A DNA stretch of 64,000 nt from Thiococcus pfennigii. GTDB taxonomy: Bacteria > Pseudomonadota > Gammaproteobacteria > Chromatiales > Chromatiaceae. Every line of letters starts with the position of its first letter. Position 1 is the stretch's first letter. A model generated the notes under the pieces. It saw only the letters and a list, made by a program, of their open reading frames with translations. It was not told the DNA's origin and made no database searches. Both the position numbers and the translations under genes were made by a program. The DNA is taken from the NCBI RefSeq assembly GCF_016583835.1, contig NZ_NRRW01000012.1:1-64000 (forward strand), in the 5' to 3' direction. This document shows, piece by piece, positions 51,475-61,054 of the stretch.

Positions 51475-52569
51475 TCAGAGCGGCAGTGCGGGGCCGCCCT
51501 CGCCCCAGCTCAAGAGGACCCCGCAACCCGGGGTCTGGTGCAGATCGAGGCGCTCGAGTTGCGGCAGGGCAGCGGCCGCCTGCTCGCGGATCCAGGCGGC
51601 GAGGCCCGCCGGGTCCGCATCGCCGAGGTACGGCAGCGCGTTCAGCGGGTGGTGATCGAGCCGCTGGTAGACGGGCTGGAACAAGGCCTTGACGTCACCG
51701 TAGTCGACGGTCCAGCCGAGCACCTCGTCGAGCGGCGCGGTCAGGTGCAGACGCAGCAGATAGCTGTGCCCGTGCCAGCGCCGACGCGGGTCGCCAGTCG
51801 GCGCGCGCTTCAGCTGGAGCGCGGCCTCGAAGCGCAGTTCCTTCCAGATGCGGAACCGCTCGCCGTCGTAGTGACAGCCGGCCGTCGCGGTCTCGTAGAC
51901 GCTCACCCAGGACAGGGCCGGCAACTGCGGCTTCAGGCGCTGCCAGAGCCAGCGGGCGAGCAGCTCGCTGGTCGGGTTCTCGAGCCCTGGGATGTCGTTC
52001 AGACAGGCCTGGTGGAGCTCGTCGTGCAGCGGCGCCCAGAGCGCGGCGAGCCGGTCGTAGTCGATGCCCATGTCGTCGCCGGCCAGGTCCTGGTCGGCAT
52101 GGAGGATGACCTCGAAGCCGTGGCCGTGCAGGCGCCCGCACTGGTGGTCGGCCGCGACGCGGGGCAGCCAGTGGGCGGCCTCGAAGCGGAACCGGCGCCA
52201 GACGTGGACGTGGTCGCCCCCATCGAGATCGGCGCCCTGCTCGCGCGTGCTCTGGATGCCGACCGACGCGAGCCCCGGCACCCCGAGCGCATCCCGCAGC
52301 CAGCGGGCCAGATTCTCGTCGGTCGGCACCGGCAGGTGCTCGTTGAGGTCGCGGTAGTCGAGGCGCGCGACGCACTCGCCGAGCGCCGCCGCCAACGCGT
52401 CGACCTCGCCCCCGGGGCAGGCCGCCCAACCAGGCGGGATCTCGGCGCGCACCCGGGCGATGAAGCTGTGGCCATGCAGGCGCCGCGCGCGATGCCCAGC
52501 CGGCAGGATCGCGACCCGCCGGGCCGCCTCGAACGGGGCCGCGGCGACCTGGAAGAGCCGTTCGCTCAT
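51475..52569 (-). CDS. queD: QueD-like protein with three PTPS domains
   Basis: The 364-residue protein contains three tandem 6-pyruvoyl-tetrahydropterin synthase-like domains. Domain 2 (about 126-235) has the full set: FEAAHWL with zinc His133, Cys144 in QCGRLHGH with His148 and His150, the ELHQACLND block and Glu226 in VYETA. Domain 1 (6-112) keeps HGH at 32-34 and domain 3 (245-355) keeps HGH at 266-268, DYGDVK and LDHHPLN, but both lack the first zinc His and the Cys. The protein should make 6-carboxytetrahydropterin for queuosine through domain 2. Its start overlaps the queC stop by 4 bp, confirming the pathway. Normal QueD has one domain of about 120 residues. Confidence 0.88.
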   Translation of the reverse strand: MSERLFQVAAAPFEAARRVAILPAGHRARRLHGHSFIARVRAEIPPGWAACPGGEVDALAAALGECVARLDYRDLNEHLPVPTDENLARWLRDALGVPGLASVGIQSTREQGADLDGGDHVHVWRRFRFEAAHWLPRVAADHQCGRLHGHGFEVILHADQDLAGDDMGIDYDRLAALWAPLHDELHQACLNDIPGLENPTSELLARWLWQRLKPQLPALSWVSVYETATAGCHYDGERFRIWKELRFEAALQLKRAPTGDPRRRWHGHSYLLRLHLTAPLDEVLGWTVDYGDVKALFQPVYQRLDHHPLNALPYLGDADPAGLAAWIREQAAAALPQLERLDLHQTPGCGVLLSWGEGGPALPL

Positions 52570-53264
52570 CGGGCCGCCCCGTGGCGCGCGAGGAGCGGGT
52601 CGGCGAGACCGGCCTCGGCGAAGCCCTTGGCCCGCAGCAGACAGGAGTCGCACTGTCCACACGGGCGGTCGTCGGGGCCCGGGTCGTAGCAGCTGCTGGT
52701 CAGCCCGTAATCGACGCCGAGGCGGGTCCCGAGGCGGATGATCTCGGCCTTCGAGAGCGCAATCAGCGGCGTGCAGATCTCCACGCGCTGACCGCCCGAG
52801 ACCCCGGCGGCCGTGGCCAGGTTGGCCATCGCCGCGAAGGCCGCGATGAACTCCGGCCGACAGTCCGGATAGCCCGAGTAGTCGAGGGCGTTGACGCCGA
52901 CGTAGATGAGGCCGGTGCCGAGCGTCTCGGCCCAGGCGAGCGCGAGCGACAGGAAGATGGTGTTGCGCGCCGGGACATAGGTGACCGGGATGCCGTCGGC
53001 GATCTGCGCCGGGTCGCGGCCCTTGGGCACCGCGATATCGGCGGTCAGGGCCGAACCGCCGATGCAGCGCAGGTCGAGGTCCATGACCCGATGCTCGGCG
53101 GCGCCGAGCGTCGCGGCGACGCGCGCGGCCGCACGCAGCTCGAGCGCGTGGCGCTGGCCGTAGCGCAACGACAAGGCGTAGGGTTCGACGCCGTCGGCCC
53201 GGGCAACGGCCAGGGTCGTCGCCGAGTCGAGCCCGCCGCTCAAGAGGACGACGGCGCGCGTCAT
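52566..53264 (-). CDS. queC: 7-cyano-7-deazaguanine synthase QueC
   Basis: ATP-dependent enzyme converting 7-carboxy-7-deazaguanine to preQ0 for queuosine. The 232-residue protein has the PP-loop [14 protein letters not shown] at residues 5-18, the [18 protein letters not shown] block and the zinc cluster CGQCDSC plus an upstream Cys in SSCYDPG. The ATG at 53264 starts right before the PP-loop strand. It is co-translated with the QueD-like gene (4-bp overlap). Confidence 0.95.
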   Translation of the reverse strand: MTRAVVLLSGGLDSATTLAVARADGVEPYALSLRYGQRHALELRAAARVAATLGAAEHRVMDLDLRCIGGSALTADIAVPKGRDPAQIADGIPVTYVPARNTIFLSLALAWAETLGTGLIYVGVNALDYSGYPDCRPEFIAAFAAMANLATAAGVSGGQRVEICTPLIALSKAEIIRLGTRLGVDYGLTSSCYDPGPDDRPCGQCDSCLLRAKGFAEAGLADPLLARHGAAR

Positions 53265-53310
53265 CGTCGCCCCACCATGACGGGGCGACGCGCGGGTGTC
53301 TCGGCTGCGC

Positions 53311-54216
53311 TCAACGCAGCTCCTCCAGGCACTGGCGCAACGACTGGCGCCAATCGGGCAACTGGATGCCGAAGGTCTCCCAGATCTTGGTGTTGTCGAG
53401 CACCGAATAGGCCGGACGCCGGGCCGGCGCCGGGTACTCGGCGCTGGAGATCGGCCGCAGGCGACACTGATCGCCACGCGTGCCGAGGATGGTGCAGGCG
53501 AAGTCGTACCAGCTCGCCTGGCCGGCCCCGGTGACATGGTAGACCCCCTTGACCCGCTCGACCTCGAGCTCGCCGACCAGCAGGCGGTGCAGCACGAGCG
53601 AGGTGACCTCGGCGAGCATCCGGCTCCAGGTCGGCGAACCCGTCTGGTCGTTGACGATGCGCAGCTCCTCCTTCTCGGCGAACATCCGCCGCATCGTCAG
53701 CAGGAAGTTGCTGCCGCGGGCGCCATAGATCCAGGCGGTGCGCAGGATCACGGCGTTGGCCCCGGAGGCCAGCAGGCGGCGCTCGCCCTCGAGCTTGGTC
53801 GCACCGTAGACGTTGAGCGGGCCGGTCGGGTCGTCCTCCTTGTAAGGCAGGCTGGTATCGCCGGCGAAGACGAAATCGGTCGAGTAGTGGATGATCGGGA
53901 CGCCCCAGTCCTTCAGCAGCGCCCCGAGCATGCCCGGGGCATCGGCATTGATCCGCTGGGCGATGGCCTTCTCGGTCTCGGCCTTGTCGACGGCCGTATA
54001 GGCCGCGGCGTTGACCACGGCATCGGGCCGGGTCTCCTGGATCAGGCGACTGACCGACTCCGAGTCGGCGAGGTCGACCCAATAGTCGGTGCCCTTCTCC
54101 ACCGAGGCGGTGATGACCCGCCCGATCGGGGCCAGGGTCCGACACAGCTCCCAACCCACTTGGCCATTGGCGCCGATGAGGAGGAGGCGGGGCGATTTGG
54201 TGGTCAACGCGGTCAT
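53311..54216 (-). CDS. rmlD: dTDP-4-dehydrorhamnose reductase
   Basis: Last enzyme of dTDP-L-rhamnose synthesis. The 301-residue SDR-type protein has the NADP-binding GANGQVG at 15-21, the STDFVF block at 112-117 and the catalytic Tyr137-x3-Lys141 in [11 protein letters not shown]. The end [20 protein letters not shown] is typical. The rmlABC partners are not in the window; it lies 46 bp upstream of queC on the same strand, probably by chance. Confidence 0.94.
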   Translation of the reverse strand: MTALTTKSPRLLLIGANGQVGWELCRTLAPIGRVITASVEKGTDYWVDLADSESVSRLIQETRPDAVVNAAAYTAVDKAETEKAIAQRINADAPGMLGALLKDWGVPIIHYSTDFVFAGDTSLPYKEDDPTGPLNVYGATKLEGERRLLASGANAVILRTAWIYGARGSNFLLTMRRMFAEKEELRIVNDQTGSPTWSRMLAEVTSLVLHRLLVGELEVERVKGVYHVTGAGQASWYDFACTILGTRGDQCRLRPISSAEYPAPARRPAYSVLDNTKIWETFGIQLPDWRQSLRQCLEELR

Positions 54217-54455
54217 TAAAGGCGATCCCCTTCAGAAACAGGTAGGCGCCCGGGCGCCCTAGCGGCAGGCCGTGCAGGGCGGCGAGCCCACCCCGCTGAT
54301 CGGGGCGGGCCGCCACCTGAGCGATCGACGGACGAGGACCACCTCGTCCCGGCGCACCCCAGGCCCGGTCTCGGGTCGATAGTAATCCCTGCACGCCGGG
54401 GCGAACAGGGCCACGGCGCCCGGCCGGGGCGGCACCTCGTCAGAAGGGCACGTCG

Positions 54456-54995
54456 TCAGAAGGGCACCTCGTCGTCGAAGTCATCGTAGCTGCGGTTCGG
54501 CGCCGCATCGCCCTGCCCGCCCCCGCCGCCGGCACCGCCTGAGCCGCCACCGTAACCGGCCTGGCCCTGGGGCGCGCTGCCGGAGCCGCGGCCGCCGGAC
54601 TGGGCGGGCGGGCCGTCGTCGAACGGGACCGAGGAGCCGCCGCCCGCCCGCCCGTCGAGCATCTGCATGGTCCCGTTCATGTCGACGACCACCTCGGTCA
54701 TATAACGATCCTGGCCGCTCTGGTCCTGCCACTTGCGGGTCTGCAGCTTGCCCTCGACGTAGATCTTCGAGCCCTTGCGCAGATACTGCTGGACGATCTC
54801 GGCGAGCTTGCCGAAGAACACGACCCTATGCCATTCGGTGCGCTCCTGGGGCTCGCCGGTGTTGCGATCGCGCCACTGCTCGGAGGTCGCCAGGCGGACG
54901 TTGGCGACCGCGCTGCCGCCCTGCGTATAGCGCACCTCGGGGTCGGCCCCGAGGTTGCCGATCAGGATCACCTTGTTGACGCTTCCTTTGGACAT
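54456..54995 (-). CDS. ssb: Single-stranded DNA-binding protein
   Basis: Tetrameric replication and repair protein. The 179-residue product has the OB fold ([20 protein letters not shown], later [20 protein letters not shown] and [18 protein letters not shown]), a Gly-rich linker and the conserved acidic tip DDFDDEVPF that binds partner proteins. A short duplication just after the stop (TCAGAAGGGCAC, twice at 54439-54468) repeats the bases that encode the tip. It follows an MFS gene on the same strand, a common gammaproteobacterial order. Confidence 0.96.
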   Translation of the reverse strand: MSKGSVNKVILIGNLGADPEVRYTQGGSAVANVRLATSEQWRDRNTGEPQERTEWHRVVFFGKLAEIVQQYLRKGSKIYVEGKLQTRKWQDQSGQDRYMTEVVVDMNGTMQMLDGRAGGGSSVPFDDGPPAQSGGRGSGSAPQGQAGYGGGSGGAGGGGGQGDAAPNRSYDDFDDEVPF

Positions 54996-55156
54996 CGCTT
55001 GCCTCCGCGGCCGCCGCCGGCGGCCTCATCTGAAATCTATGATCGAAGGGCACCTCGCAAGGGCCCAGGTGCCCGAACAGGACCGGGATGCCCGCCCTCC
55101 CGGAGATTATCGAAGACCGGCCGGCGCACCGCACGCCGGCACGCGGCGCAGCCCGC

Positions 55157-56401
55157 TCAGGTCGGGCCCGCGCCGGCAGCGGCCGCAGCGTCGCCCGCCG
55201 GTCCGCGCAGCGAGGCGACGATCGCCAGCCAGAGCAGGGCCGCCACCGCGCAGGCGAGCAGGACGCCGCCCTGCCCGTGGGCCTGGTAGAGCCAGCCGCC
55301 GAGCAGCCCGCCGGCGAAGACCCCGGAGAACTGGAACATGGTGTAGACACCCATCGCCGTGCCCTTGACGCCGGCCGGCACCCGCTTGGCGACCAGCGAC
55401 GGCAGGATCGCCTCGAGCAGGTGGAACAGGGTGAACAGCACGACCAACCAGGCACCGAGCGCGAAGAGGCTCGCGTGCCAGAGGAGCAGGCCAACGAGGG
55501 TCCCCGCCAAGGCCGCGACGGCGCCGACCAGGACCGGCTTGGCCCGTCCCGGACGCTCGGCGAACAGGATCAGGGGCACCATGCTCGCCAGCGCCACGAG
55601 CACGACCGGCAGATAGACCTGCCAGTGGCGCGCCGGCGCCAGGCCGGCGGCGACCAGGGCCAGCGGCAGGACCAGGAACAGGCTCGTCATCACCATGTGC
55701 AACAGGAAGGCGCTGAGATCGAGGCGCAGCAGGTCTGGCCGGCGCAGCACTCCCCAGAGCTGGCCCGGTACCGGTTCCAGGTCGCCGTGCACGACCGAGC
55801 GCTGCGGGTCCGGAACGACCAGCGCGAGGATCAGCATACCGGCGATCGCGAAGGCCCCCGTCAACCAGAACAGGCCCGACAGCCCGATCCAGTGGGCCAG
55901 CGTCGGGGCGAGCACGAGCGAGATCGCGAACGTGAGGCCGACGCTGACGCCGATGCCGGCCATCGCCCGCACCCGCACCGCCTCGCGCGTCAAGTCCGCG
56001 GTGAGCGCCATGACGACGGCGGCGATCGCCCCGCTGCCCTGGATCGCCCGCCCGATGATGACGAGTTCGATGCTCTCGGCCAAGGCCGCTAGCACGCTAC
56101 CCAGCGCGAAGAGCACGAGGCCCGCGTAGATCATCGGCTTGCGCCCGATGCGGTCGGAGAGCACCCCGAACGGGATCTGGAGCAGGGCCTGGGTCAACCC
56201 GTAGGCGCCGATCGCCAGGCCGATGCCGAGCGGCGTCGCACCGGCCAACTCGCCGGCGTAGATGGCGAAGACCGGCATGATCAGGAAGAGACCGAGCGTG
56301 CGCAACGCAACGATGCCGGCCAGCCCCACGGCAGCGCGCAGCTCCGGGGGCCTCAGCGGCGGGATCGCGGGCGCGGCGGCGCGGCGCTTGGTTGCGGTCA
56401 T
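55157..56401 (-). CDS. MFS transporter, DHA1 type (YajR-like)
   Basis: The 414-residue inner-membrane protein has 12 helices and the major facilitator signature between helices 2 and 3 (GVLSDRIGRKPMI). Early sequence LRTLGLFLIMPVFAIYAGEL and the placement directly before ssb match a conserved transporter of proteobacteria; unlike YajR of E. coli, no C-terminal ferredoxin-like domain is present. The substrate is unknown. Confidence 0.9.
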   Translation of the reverse strand: MTATKRRAAAPAIPPLRPPELRAAVGLAGIVALRTLGLFLIMPVFAIYAGELAGATPLGIGLAIGAYGLTQALLQIPFGVLSDRIGRKPMIYAGLVLFALGSVLAALAESIELVIIGRAIQGSGAIAAVVMALTADLTREAVRVRAMAGIGVSVGLTFAISLVLAPTLAHWIGLSGLFWLTGAFAIAGMLILALVVPDPQRSVVHGDLEPVPGQLWGVLRRPDLLRLDLSAFLLHMVMTSLFLVLPLALVAAGLAPARHWQVYLPVVLVALASMVPLILFAERPGRAKPVLVGAVAALAGTLVGLLLWHASLFALGAWLVVLFTLFHLLEAILPSLVAKRVPAGVKGTAMGVYTMFQFSGVFAGGLLGGWLYQAHGQGGVLLACAVAALLWLAIVASLRGPAGDAAAAAGAGPT

Positions 56402-56762
56402 GCGGGCGGCTCTAGGGGAAGGGCGACGGGCCGCCTATGGTAGCAGTTCGGCCCCTGGATGGGTCCAGCGCGACGGCGCCGCCGCTGTCGGCCGCGGCGA
56501 GGCGACCGCCAGCCAGCGGTTCCGGTCCGCACCGGTCCACGCTGGGCCCCATTGCCCTCGTCGCCGCGGTGATGGATGATGCGCATCACCATGGCCGTCG
56601 CACCCCCGGCGCCCACCGCCGCCCAGCTCATCGACACCTGCGCCGTCGTTGCCGCGCGGGGAGCGAAGCAACCCCTGCCGCCCGCGCCGCGGGCGGAACG
56701 GCGAGGCAACCCGCCTCGACCGACGGCCCGTTGACATCCGTCGAGCCACTGCTGTCATCCGC
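56402..56762. other. Divergent gap before the glycosyltransferase-like gene
   Basis: No gene or repeat is supported in these 360 bp. The frame of the following gene stays open upstream to 56649, but the extra residues are Arg-rich without family resemblance. Promoters for the MFS gene and the divergent gene presumably lie here. Confidence 0.4.
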
Positions 56763-57665
56763 ATGAAGAGCTGCGCCATCGTCACCGCCTCGGACCGCAA
56801 GTACGGCGACTTCCTCGTCGAGCACTGGTTGCGTTCGCTCCAGGAGAATGTTCGCCTCGAGGACATCGACATCGTCGTCCTCGACTACGGCCTGTCGCTC
56901 GCCCAGCGTTACTATCTGGAGCACCACGGGGTGCGGCTGCACCCGGGCCGGCGCGACGGACACGTCACCGTTATCCGCTACCGCGAGACGCGCGACCTGC
57001 TCGATGCCTGCCCCTACGAGCAGATCTGCCTCTGCGACAGCGGCGACCTCATCTTCCAGGACGACATCTCCGGGGTCTTCCAGCATCACCCGGAGTGCTT
57101 CCGCGCCGTCTGCGAGGACTCCAAGCCCGTCTTCTCCTTCTTCATCAAGGACGACTTCTTCCTCCCCGAGGACCGCCAGCGGATCACCGATTCTTTCCTG
57201 AAGAACCGCATGATCAACGGCGGCTTCATCGTCGCCCCTCGCGCGCGGATGCGCGAGCTCTGCGACGCCTGCCTACGCATGATCCTCGATAAGGAGCACT
57301 TCGGTCCCGACCAGCTGGTCGTCAACTACCTGTTGCACCAGCAGGGCTTCGAGGAGCTGGAGCGGCGCTACAACTTCGTCGTCGCGACCGCGGCCGAGCC
57401 GATCCGCATCGAAGAGGGGCTGATCCTCGATCAGGAGGGGCGACGCATCGCCGTGGTCCACAACGCCGGCAACTTCCGCTTCCTGCGGCCGATCGACAAC
57501 TTCGGCTACGGACCGGGCCACAATATCCTGAAGAAGGAGATCTACACGGCGCTGCGCGGCTTCTATGCCTCGCGCTCCGGTCTCGCGACGGCCCAGGAGA
57601 CGGTCCAGCGCTCGCGCCGCGAGCTCGCCGAGCTGATCCGCCGCCTCAAGGCCGACGCCCGCTGA
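56763..57665 (+). CDS. Glycosyltransferase-like protein (GT-A, GT8-like)
   Basis: The 300-residue protein resembles family 8-like transferases: CAIVTASDRKYGDFLVEHWL at the start, a nucleotide-sugar part with ICLCDSGDLIFQDDISG that holds a D-x-x-D metal motif, and NRMINGGFIVAPRARMRELC. C-terminal residues 260-300 are helical and charged. There is no membrane helix. The transferred sugar and acceptor are unknown. The ATG at 56763 directly begins the first strand. It stands alone between a divergent MFS gene and a repeat cluster. Confidence 0.7.
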   Translation: MKSCAIVTASDRKYGDFLVEHWLRSLQENVRLEDIDIVVLDYGLSLAQRYYLEHHGVRLHPGRRDGHVTVIRYRETRDLLDACPYEQICLCDSGDLIFQDDISGVFQHHPECFRAVCEDSKPVFSFFIKDDFFLPEDRQRITDSFLKNRMINGGFIVAPRARMRELCDACLRMILDKEHFGPDQLVVNYLLHQQGFEELERRYNFVVATAAEPIRIEEGLILDQEGRRIAVVHNAGNFRFLRPIDNFGYGPGHNILKKEIYTALRGFYASRSGLATAQETVQRSRRELAELIRRLKADAR

Positions 57666-58289
57666 GAACGCATGTAAGCTGTTCCGTCGACACGCCGAAA
57701 TCGGCGAAAGACATCGCTTGACGACCCCTTCCCGCTCGCTCGTCCGCGGGCGGCCCACATGGGCCCGCGAACCGACGGGCTTGAAGGCGGTGCCCCTTCG
57801 ATCGGGATTCCCGCGGGTCTGACGCTTAGGAAGGGTTCAGAAACAAACGACACAAGCGCGAAGACGACAAGAAACTACGAAATACGCGAAAGTCGCGAAA
57901 AAACGGCAGATCCTCGTGTGTAAGTTCGGCCCTTTCGCGTGTTTCGCGTGTTTCGCGTGTTTCGTAGTTCCCAGAAGATGTACCGGCTGTTCTTGAATCG
58001 TCACTTACGCCTTTTGCGTGTGTCGCTGCGTCTCTCATCGCCTCGAGCGGCACCTGCGCATCCGGGGCGCATGATTCGAAGGCCACTCCCGCGGTTCGCC
58101 GTCGCGCTGTCGCACACAAATAGTCGCCGTCCCCGGCGTCCTGCCGGGACGACGGTCGCGCGGAGACACCGGATCGACGGGGACGCGCCAACGGATCCCC
58201 CGCAGCGATCCCCGCACCTGATACCGGTCGGCGGGCGCGGGTACCGATCCGCCCAGGCACGCCGGCGCCGGCGGGCGCGAATCGAACGA
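57666..58289. repeat. Gap with dispersed hairpin repeat, copy 2
   Basis: Positions 57829-58006 are the second copy of the 2063-2230 hairpin repeat. This copy has one more TTTCGCGTG unit in its right arm, making the stem slightly longer: AACTACGAAATACGCGAAAG on the left pairs with CTTTCGCG-TGTTTCGTAGTT on the right. Unlike copy 1, it is not bounded by the GTAGGAGCCCGC inverted repeats. The remaining 500 bp hold no supported gene. Confidence 0.8.
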
Positions 58290-58856
58290 TCAGGTCGAGG
58301 GCAGCAGGGCCGGCACCCCGAAGAGATAGGGGTGGAGGTAGACAAAGAGGGCATAGACGCCGATGCCACCGCCGGCACCGACCAGGTCCCAGAGCATCGA
58401 CTTGTAGTCGGTCGCCTTCTTCGCCCCGCGCCGGTTGGCCGAGACCATCGCGACGACGCTGTAGACGGCGAAGCTGCCGAACAGGATCATCGAGGCCAGG
58501 TCGCCGTTGGCGAGCAGATGGGCCAGCCCCCAGAGGAGGACGGCGGTGAGCATCGGGTGGCGGATGTAGCGGCGCACGTTGCTCGGCACATAGGCGAGGA
58601 CGAGGAGCATGAAGGCCGGCAGCATCAGGCCGGGGGCGATGCTCTTCGTGAACTCGCCGGGCTGCCAGAGGTCGATCGTCGGCGCCATCCCCATGCCGAT
58701 CACGGCCAGCACGATGCCGACCAGCGAGAGGATCGCAAAGCCGCCCTTGAAGGCCTGCTCGCCGAAGCGCTCGTGCAGCCGCTGGTAGGCACCGGGGAAG
58801 CTCGGCAGCATGTGCACGGTGAAGAAGAGCGCGAGGCCCAAGACAAGCAGAATCAT
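58290..58856 (-). CDS. NnrU family membrane protein
   Basis: The 188-residue inner-membrane protein has about five helices and NnrU family sequence: LVLGLALFFTVHMLPSFPGA, then SNVRRYIRHPMLTAVLLWGL and HLLANGDLASMILFGSFAVY. NnrU was named from denitrifiers and is distantly related to isoprenylcysteine methyltransferase-like proteins; its role is not settled. No denitrification gene is near. The ATG at 58856 is a standard start; a longer upstream frame is unlikely. Confidence 0.88.
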   Translation of the reverse strand: MILLVLGLALFFTVHMLPSFPGAYQRLHERFGEQAFKGGFAILSLVGIVLAVIGMGMAPTIDLWQPGEFTKSIAPGLMLPAFMLLVLAYVPSNVRRYIRHPMLTAVLLWGLAHLLANGDLASMILFGSFAVYSVVAMVSANRRGAKKATDYKSMLWDLVGAGGGIGVYALFVYLHPYLFGVPALLPST

Positions 58857-58979
58857 AGTCGAGACTCCTGATGGTTTGACGATGGACGGGGCGCGCCGCA
58901 AGATCGCACCTCGACGGTGGCGAGAGGCGACCCGCGCCCGCCCGCGGGAAACGGCCGCTATTCTACGCAACCGACATTT

Positions 58980-59004
58980 CCGGTAGGAGCCCGCTTGCCG
59001 GCGA
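58980..59004. repeat. Single REP unit (GTAGGAGCCCGC family)
   Basis: CGGTAGGAGCCCGCTTGCCG followed by GCGA is a single unit of the palindrome that bounds the 2016-2255 element. It lies between NnrU and the phosphatase-superfamily gene, divergent genes. Confidence 0.75.
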
Positions 59005-59051
59005 TGAAGACCCGCATCCAGGGAGGGCCCGCCCGAGCGCCGAGGCACGCC

Positions 59052-60293
59052 ATGGCACAGCCCGAATCCCCACAGTCGGCCCCGGCCGCCACGGGGCGCC
59101 CGCGCCCCGCCGACCTCCTACGGCTGCCGCCGACGATGCCAGTCCCAGATTACGACGGCGGCAGCCTCGTCAATCTGATGGCCAGCCTGATCGCGGCGCG
59201 CGGCGGCACCGCCGTTGCGCCCCAGTTGCGCACGCTGCCGGCCGCGGCGCTCGCCGACACCACGACCCTGGTCTTGCTCGTCATCGACGGGCTCGGCGCC
59301 GACTGGCTCGCCCGCCACGCCCCTCACGGGCTGCTCGCGCGCCATCGCCATGCGACCATCACCTCGGTCTTCCCGTCGACGACGGCGGCCGCGATCCCGA
59401 CCTTCCTCACCGGCCTCCCCCCGCAGCAGCATGGCCTGACCGGCTGGTTCACCTACCTGCGCGAACTCGGCAGCGTCATGACGGTACTGCCCGGGCACCC
59501 GCGCTACGGCGGGGCGAGCTACGGCTCGGCCGGAATCGACCCGGCGCGACTCTTCGCCCTGCGCTCGGTCTTCACGCAGATGCGCACGCGCGGCTTCGCG
59601 CTCGCGCCGGCCCACATCGCCTACTCGGATTTCAACCGCGCCCTCTCCCGCGGCGCCGAGATCCACCCCTTTCGCTCGCTCGCGGAGATGTTTCGCCGCG
59701 CCCGACGGCTGGTACGCCGCCCGCGCGGCCCGCAGTATCTCTATCTCTACTGGCCGGAGCTCGATCGCCTCGGCCATGAACAGGGCATCGCGAGCCCGGC
59801 TGCCCTCGCCCACCTGGCGGCCATCGAGACGGCCCTGGCCGACTTCCTCGACGCGATCGCCGGCACCGACACCCTGGTCCTGGTCACCGCTGATCACGGC
59901 CAGCTCGACACGACGGCCGCGGACCGCATCGCCCTCGACGACCACCCCGACCTGGCCGACGGCCTGGCCCTGCCACTCTGCGGCGAGCCGCGCGCCGCCT
60001 ACTGCTATCTCCGCCCCGGGCGCGTCGAGCGGTTCCTCGACGCCTGCGGCGCGCACCTCGGCGAGCGCGCGCTGCTCCGCCCGAGCGCCGACCTGATCGC
60101 CGCCGGCCTGTTCGGCCCCGGCCCGCCGCACCCGCGCCTCGCCGAGCGGGTCGGAGACTACACGCTGCTGATGCGCGGCGCGGCCGTGATCCGCGACCGC
60201 CTGCCGTTCGAGGCGCCCCACACCATGATTGGCGTCCACGGCGGGCTCAGCGCGGCGGAACTCAACGTGCCCCTGTGCCTGCTGCGTCCCTGA
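59052..60293 (+). CDS. Alkaline phosphatase superfamily protein (NPP-like)
   Basis: The 413-residue protein belongs to the type I phosphodiesterase/nucleotide pyrophosphatase group. Visible are the first metal site LLVIDGLGADWL, the nucleophile region ITSVFPSTTAAAIPTFLTGL with a Thr/Ser, YLYWPELDRLGHEQG and VTADHGQLDTT for the second metal, and the final metal-binding MIGVHGGLS. There is no signal peptide, so it is probably cytoplasmic. The substrate is unknown. The ATG at 59052 follows GGCACGCC without a strong ribosome-binding site; the frame is open further upstream. Confidence 0.88.
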   Translation: MAQPESPQSAPAATGRPRPADLLRLPPTMPVPDYDGGSLVNLMASLIAARGGTAVAPQLRTLPAAALADTTTLVLLVIDGLGADWLARHAPHGLLARHRHATITSVFPSTTAAAIPTFLTGLPPQQHGLTGWFTYLRELGSVMTVLPGHPRYGGASYGSAGIDPARLFALRSVFTQMRTRGFALAPAHIAYSDFNRALSRGAEIHPFRSLAEMFRRARRLVRRPRGPQYLYLYWPELDRLGHEQGIASPAALAHLAAIETALADFLDAIAGTDTLVLVTADHGQLDTTAADRIALDDHPDLADGLALPLCGEPRAAYCYLRPGRVERFLDACGAHLGERALLRPSADLIAAGLFGPGPPHPRLAERVGDYTLLMRGAAVIRDRLPFEAPHTMIGVHGGLSAAELNVPLCLLRP

Positions 60294-60394
60294 CCGGTGA
60301 AGTCCTCTGGCAATCGCGGTCAAAGACCACATGTAGCGTGGGATGCCGACCACCGCCTCGCGACGAACCAACCATCGATGACCCAAGGACAGAC

Positions 60395-60967
60395 ATGACG
60401 ACTCGCAAGCCCTCCCCGAACCGCCATCCGCTCCTCTTCTACGCCCTGATCCTGCTCGCCGGGCGAGCGGCCGCCGCCGACGCCCCGCCGGCCACGGTCG
60501 ATCACGTCGACCTCGAACGCTATGCCGGGCGCTGGTACGAGATCGCGCAGCTGCCCAACCGGTTCCAGGGCGGCTGCGCGCGCGACACCCACGCCACCTA
60601 CGGGCTACGCGAGGACGGCCTGATCTCGGTGACGAACCGCTGCGTGACCGCCGCCGGCAACACCGTCTCGATCACGGGCGTCGCCCGGCCGAAGGATCCC
60701 GCGCACAACGCCAAGCTCAAGGTGAGCTTCTTCGGCCTGTTCGGCATGAGGCTTTGGCTCGGCGACTACTGGGTCATGGAGATCGGCGAGGACTACGACT
60801 ACGCCCTCGTCGGCCACCCGACCCGCCGCTGGGGCTGGGTCCTCGCGCGCGACCCCAATCCGCCGGCCGAGCGCATCGAGGCCTGGCTCGAGCGCCTGCG
60901 CGCGTTCGGCTACGACCCGGACAAGTTCGTCCTGACCAAGCAGACCGGCGGCGTCGCGCCGCAGTAA
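60395..60967 (+). CDS. blc: Lipocalin family protein (Blc-like)
   Basis: The 190-residue exported protein has a signal-like N-terminus (HPLLFYALILLAGRAAAADA) and the lipocalin signature YAGRWYEIAQLPNRFQGGC at 43-61, with LKVSFFGLFGMRLWLGDYWV and the final DPDKFVLTKQ. The second cysteine in TNRCVT may pair with the first. Bacterial Blc proteins bind lysophospholipids in the envelope. E. coli Blc is a lipoprotein; here no lipobox is visible, so it is probably soluble and periplasmic. Confidence 0.92.
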   Translation: MTTRKPSPNRHPLLFYALILLAGRAAAADAPPATVDHVDLERYAGRWYEIAQLPNRFQGGCARDTHATYGLREDGLISVTNRCVTAAGNTVSITGVARPKDPAHNAKLKVSFFGLFGMRLWLGDYWVMEIGEDYDYALVGHPTRRWGWVLARDPNPPAERIEAWLERLRAFGYDPDKFVLTKQTGGVAPQ

Positions 60968-61054
60968 CGACGGCGGCCCGCGCGCCGAGGTCCTCGCGAG
61001 ACGGCCCCGGCGCAGCGGGTGCGCCCGGCCCGATTCCCGCGAGGACCTCCCGCC

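Noticed and set aside
57939-58130. Coding gene with FRVFRVFRSS-type peptide
   Set aside because: This is the right arm of the dispersed hairpin repeat, which occurs at 2160-2220 too in a different context; the peptide results from the repeated TTTCGCGTG units.
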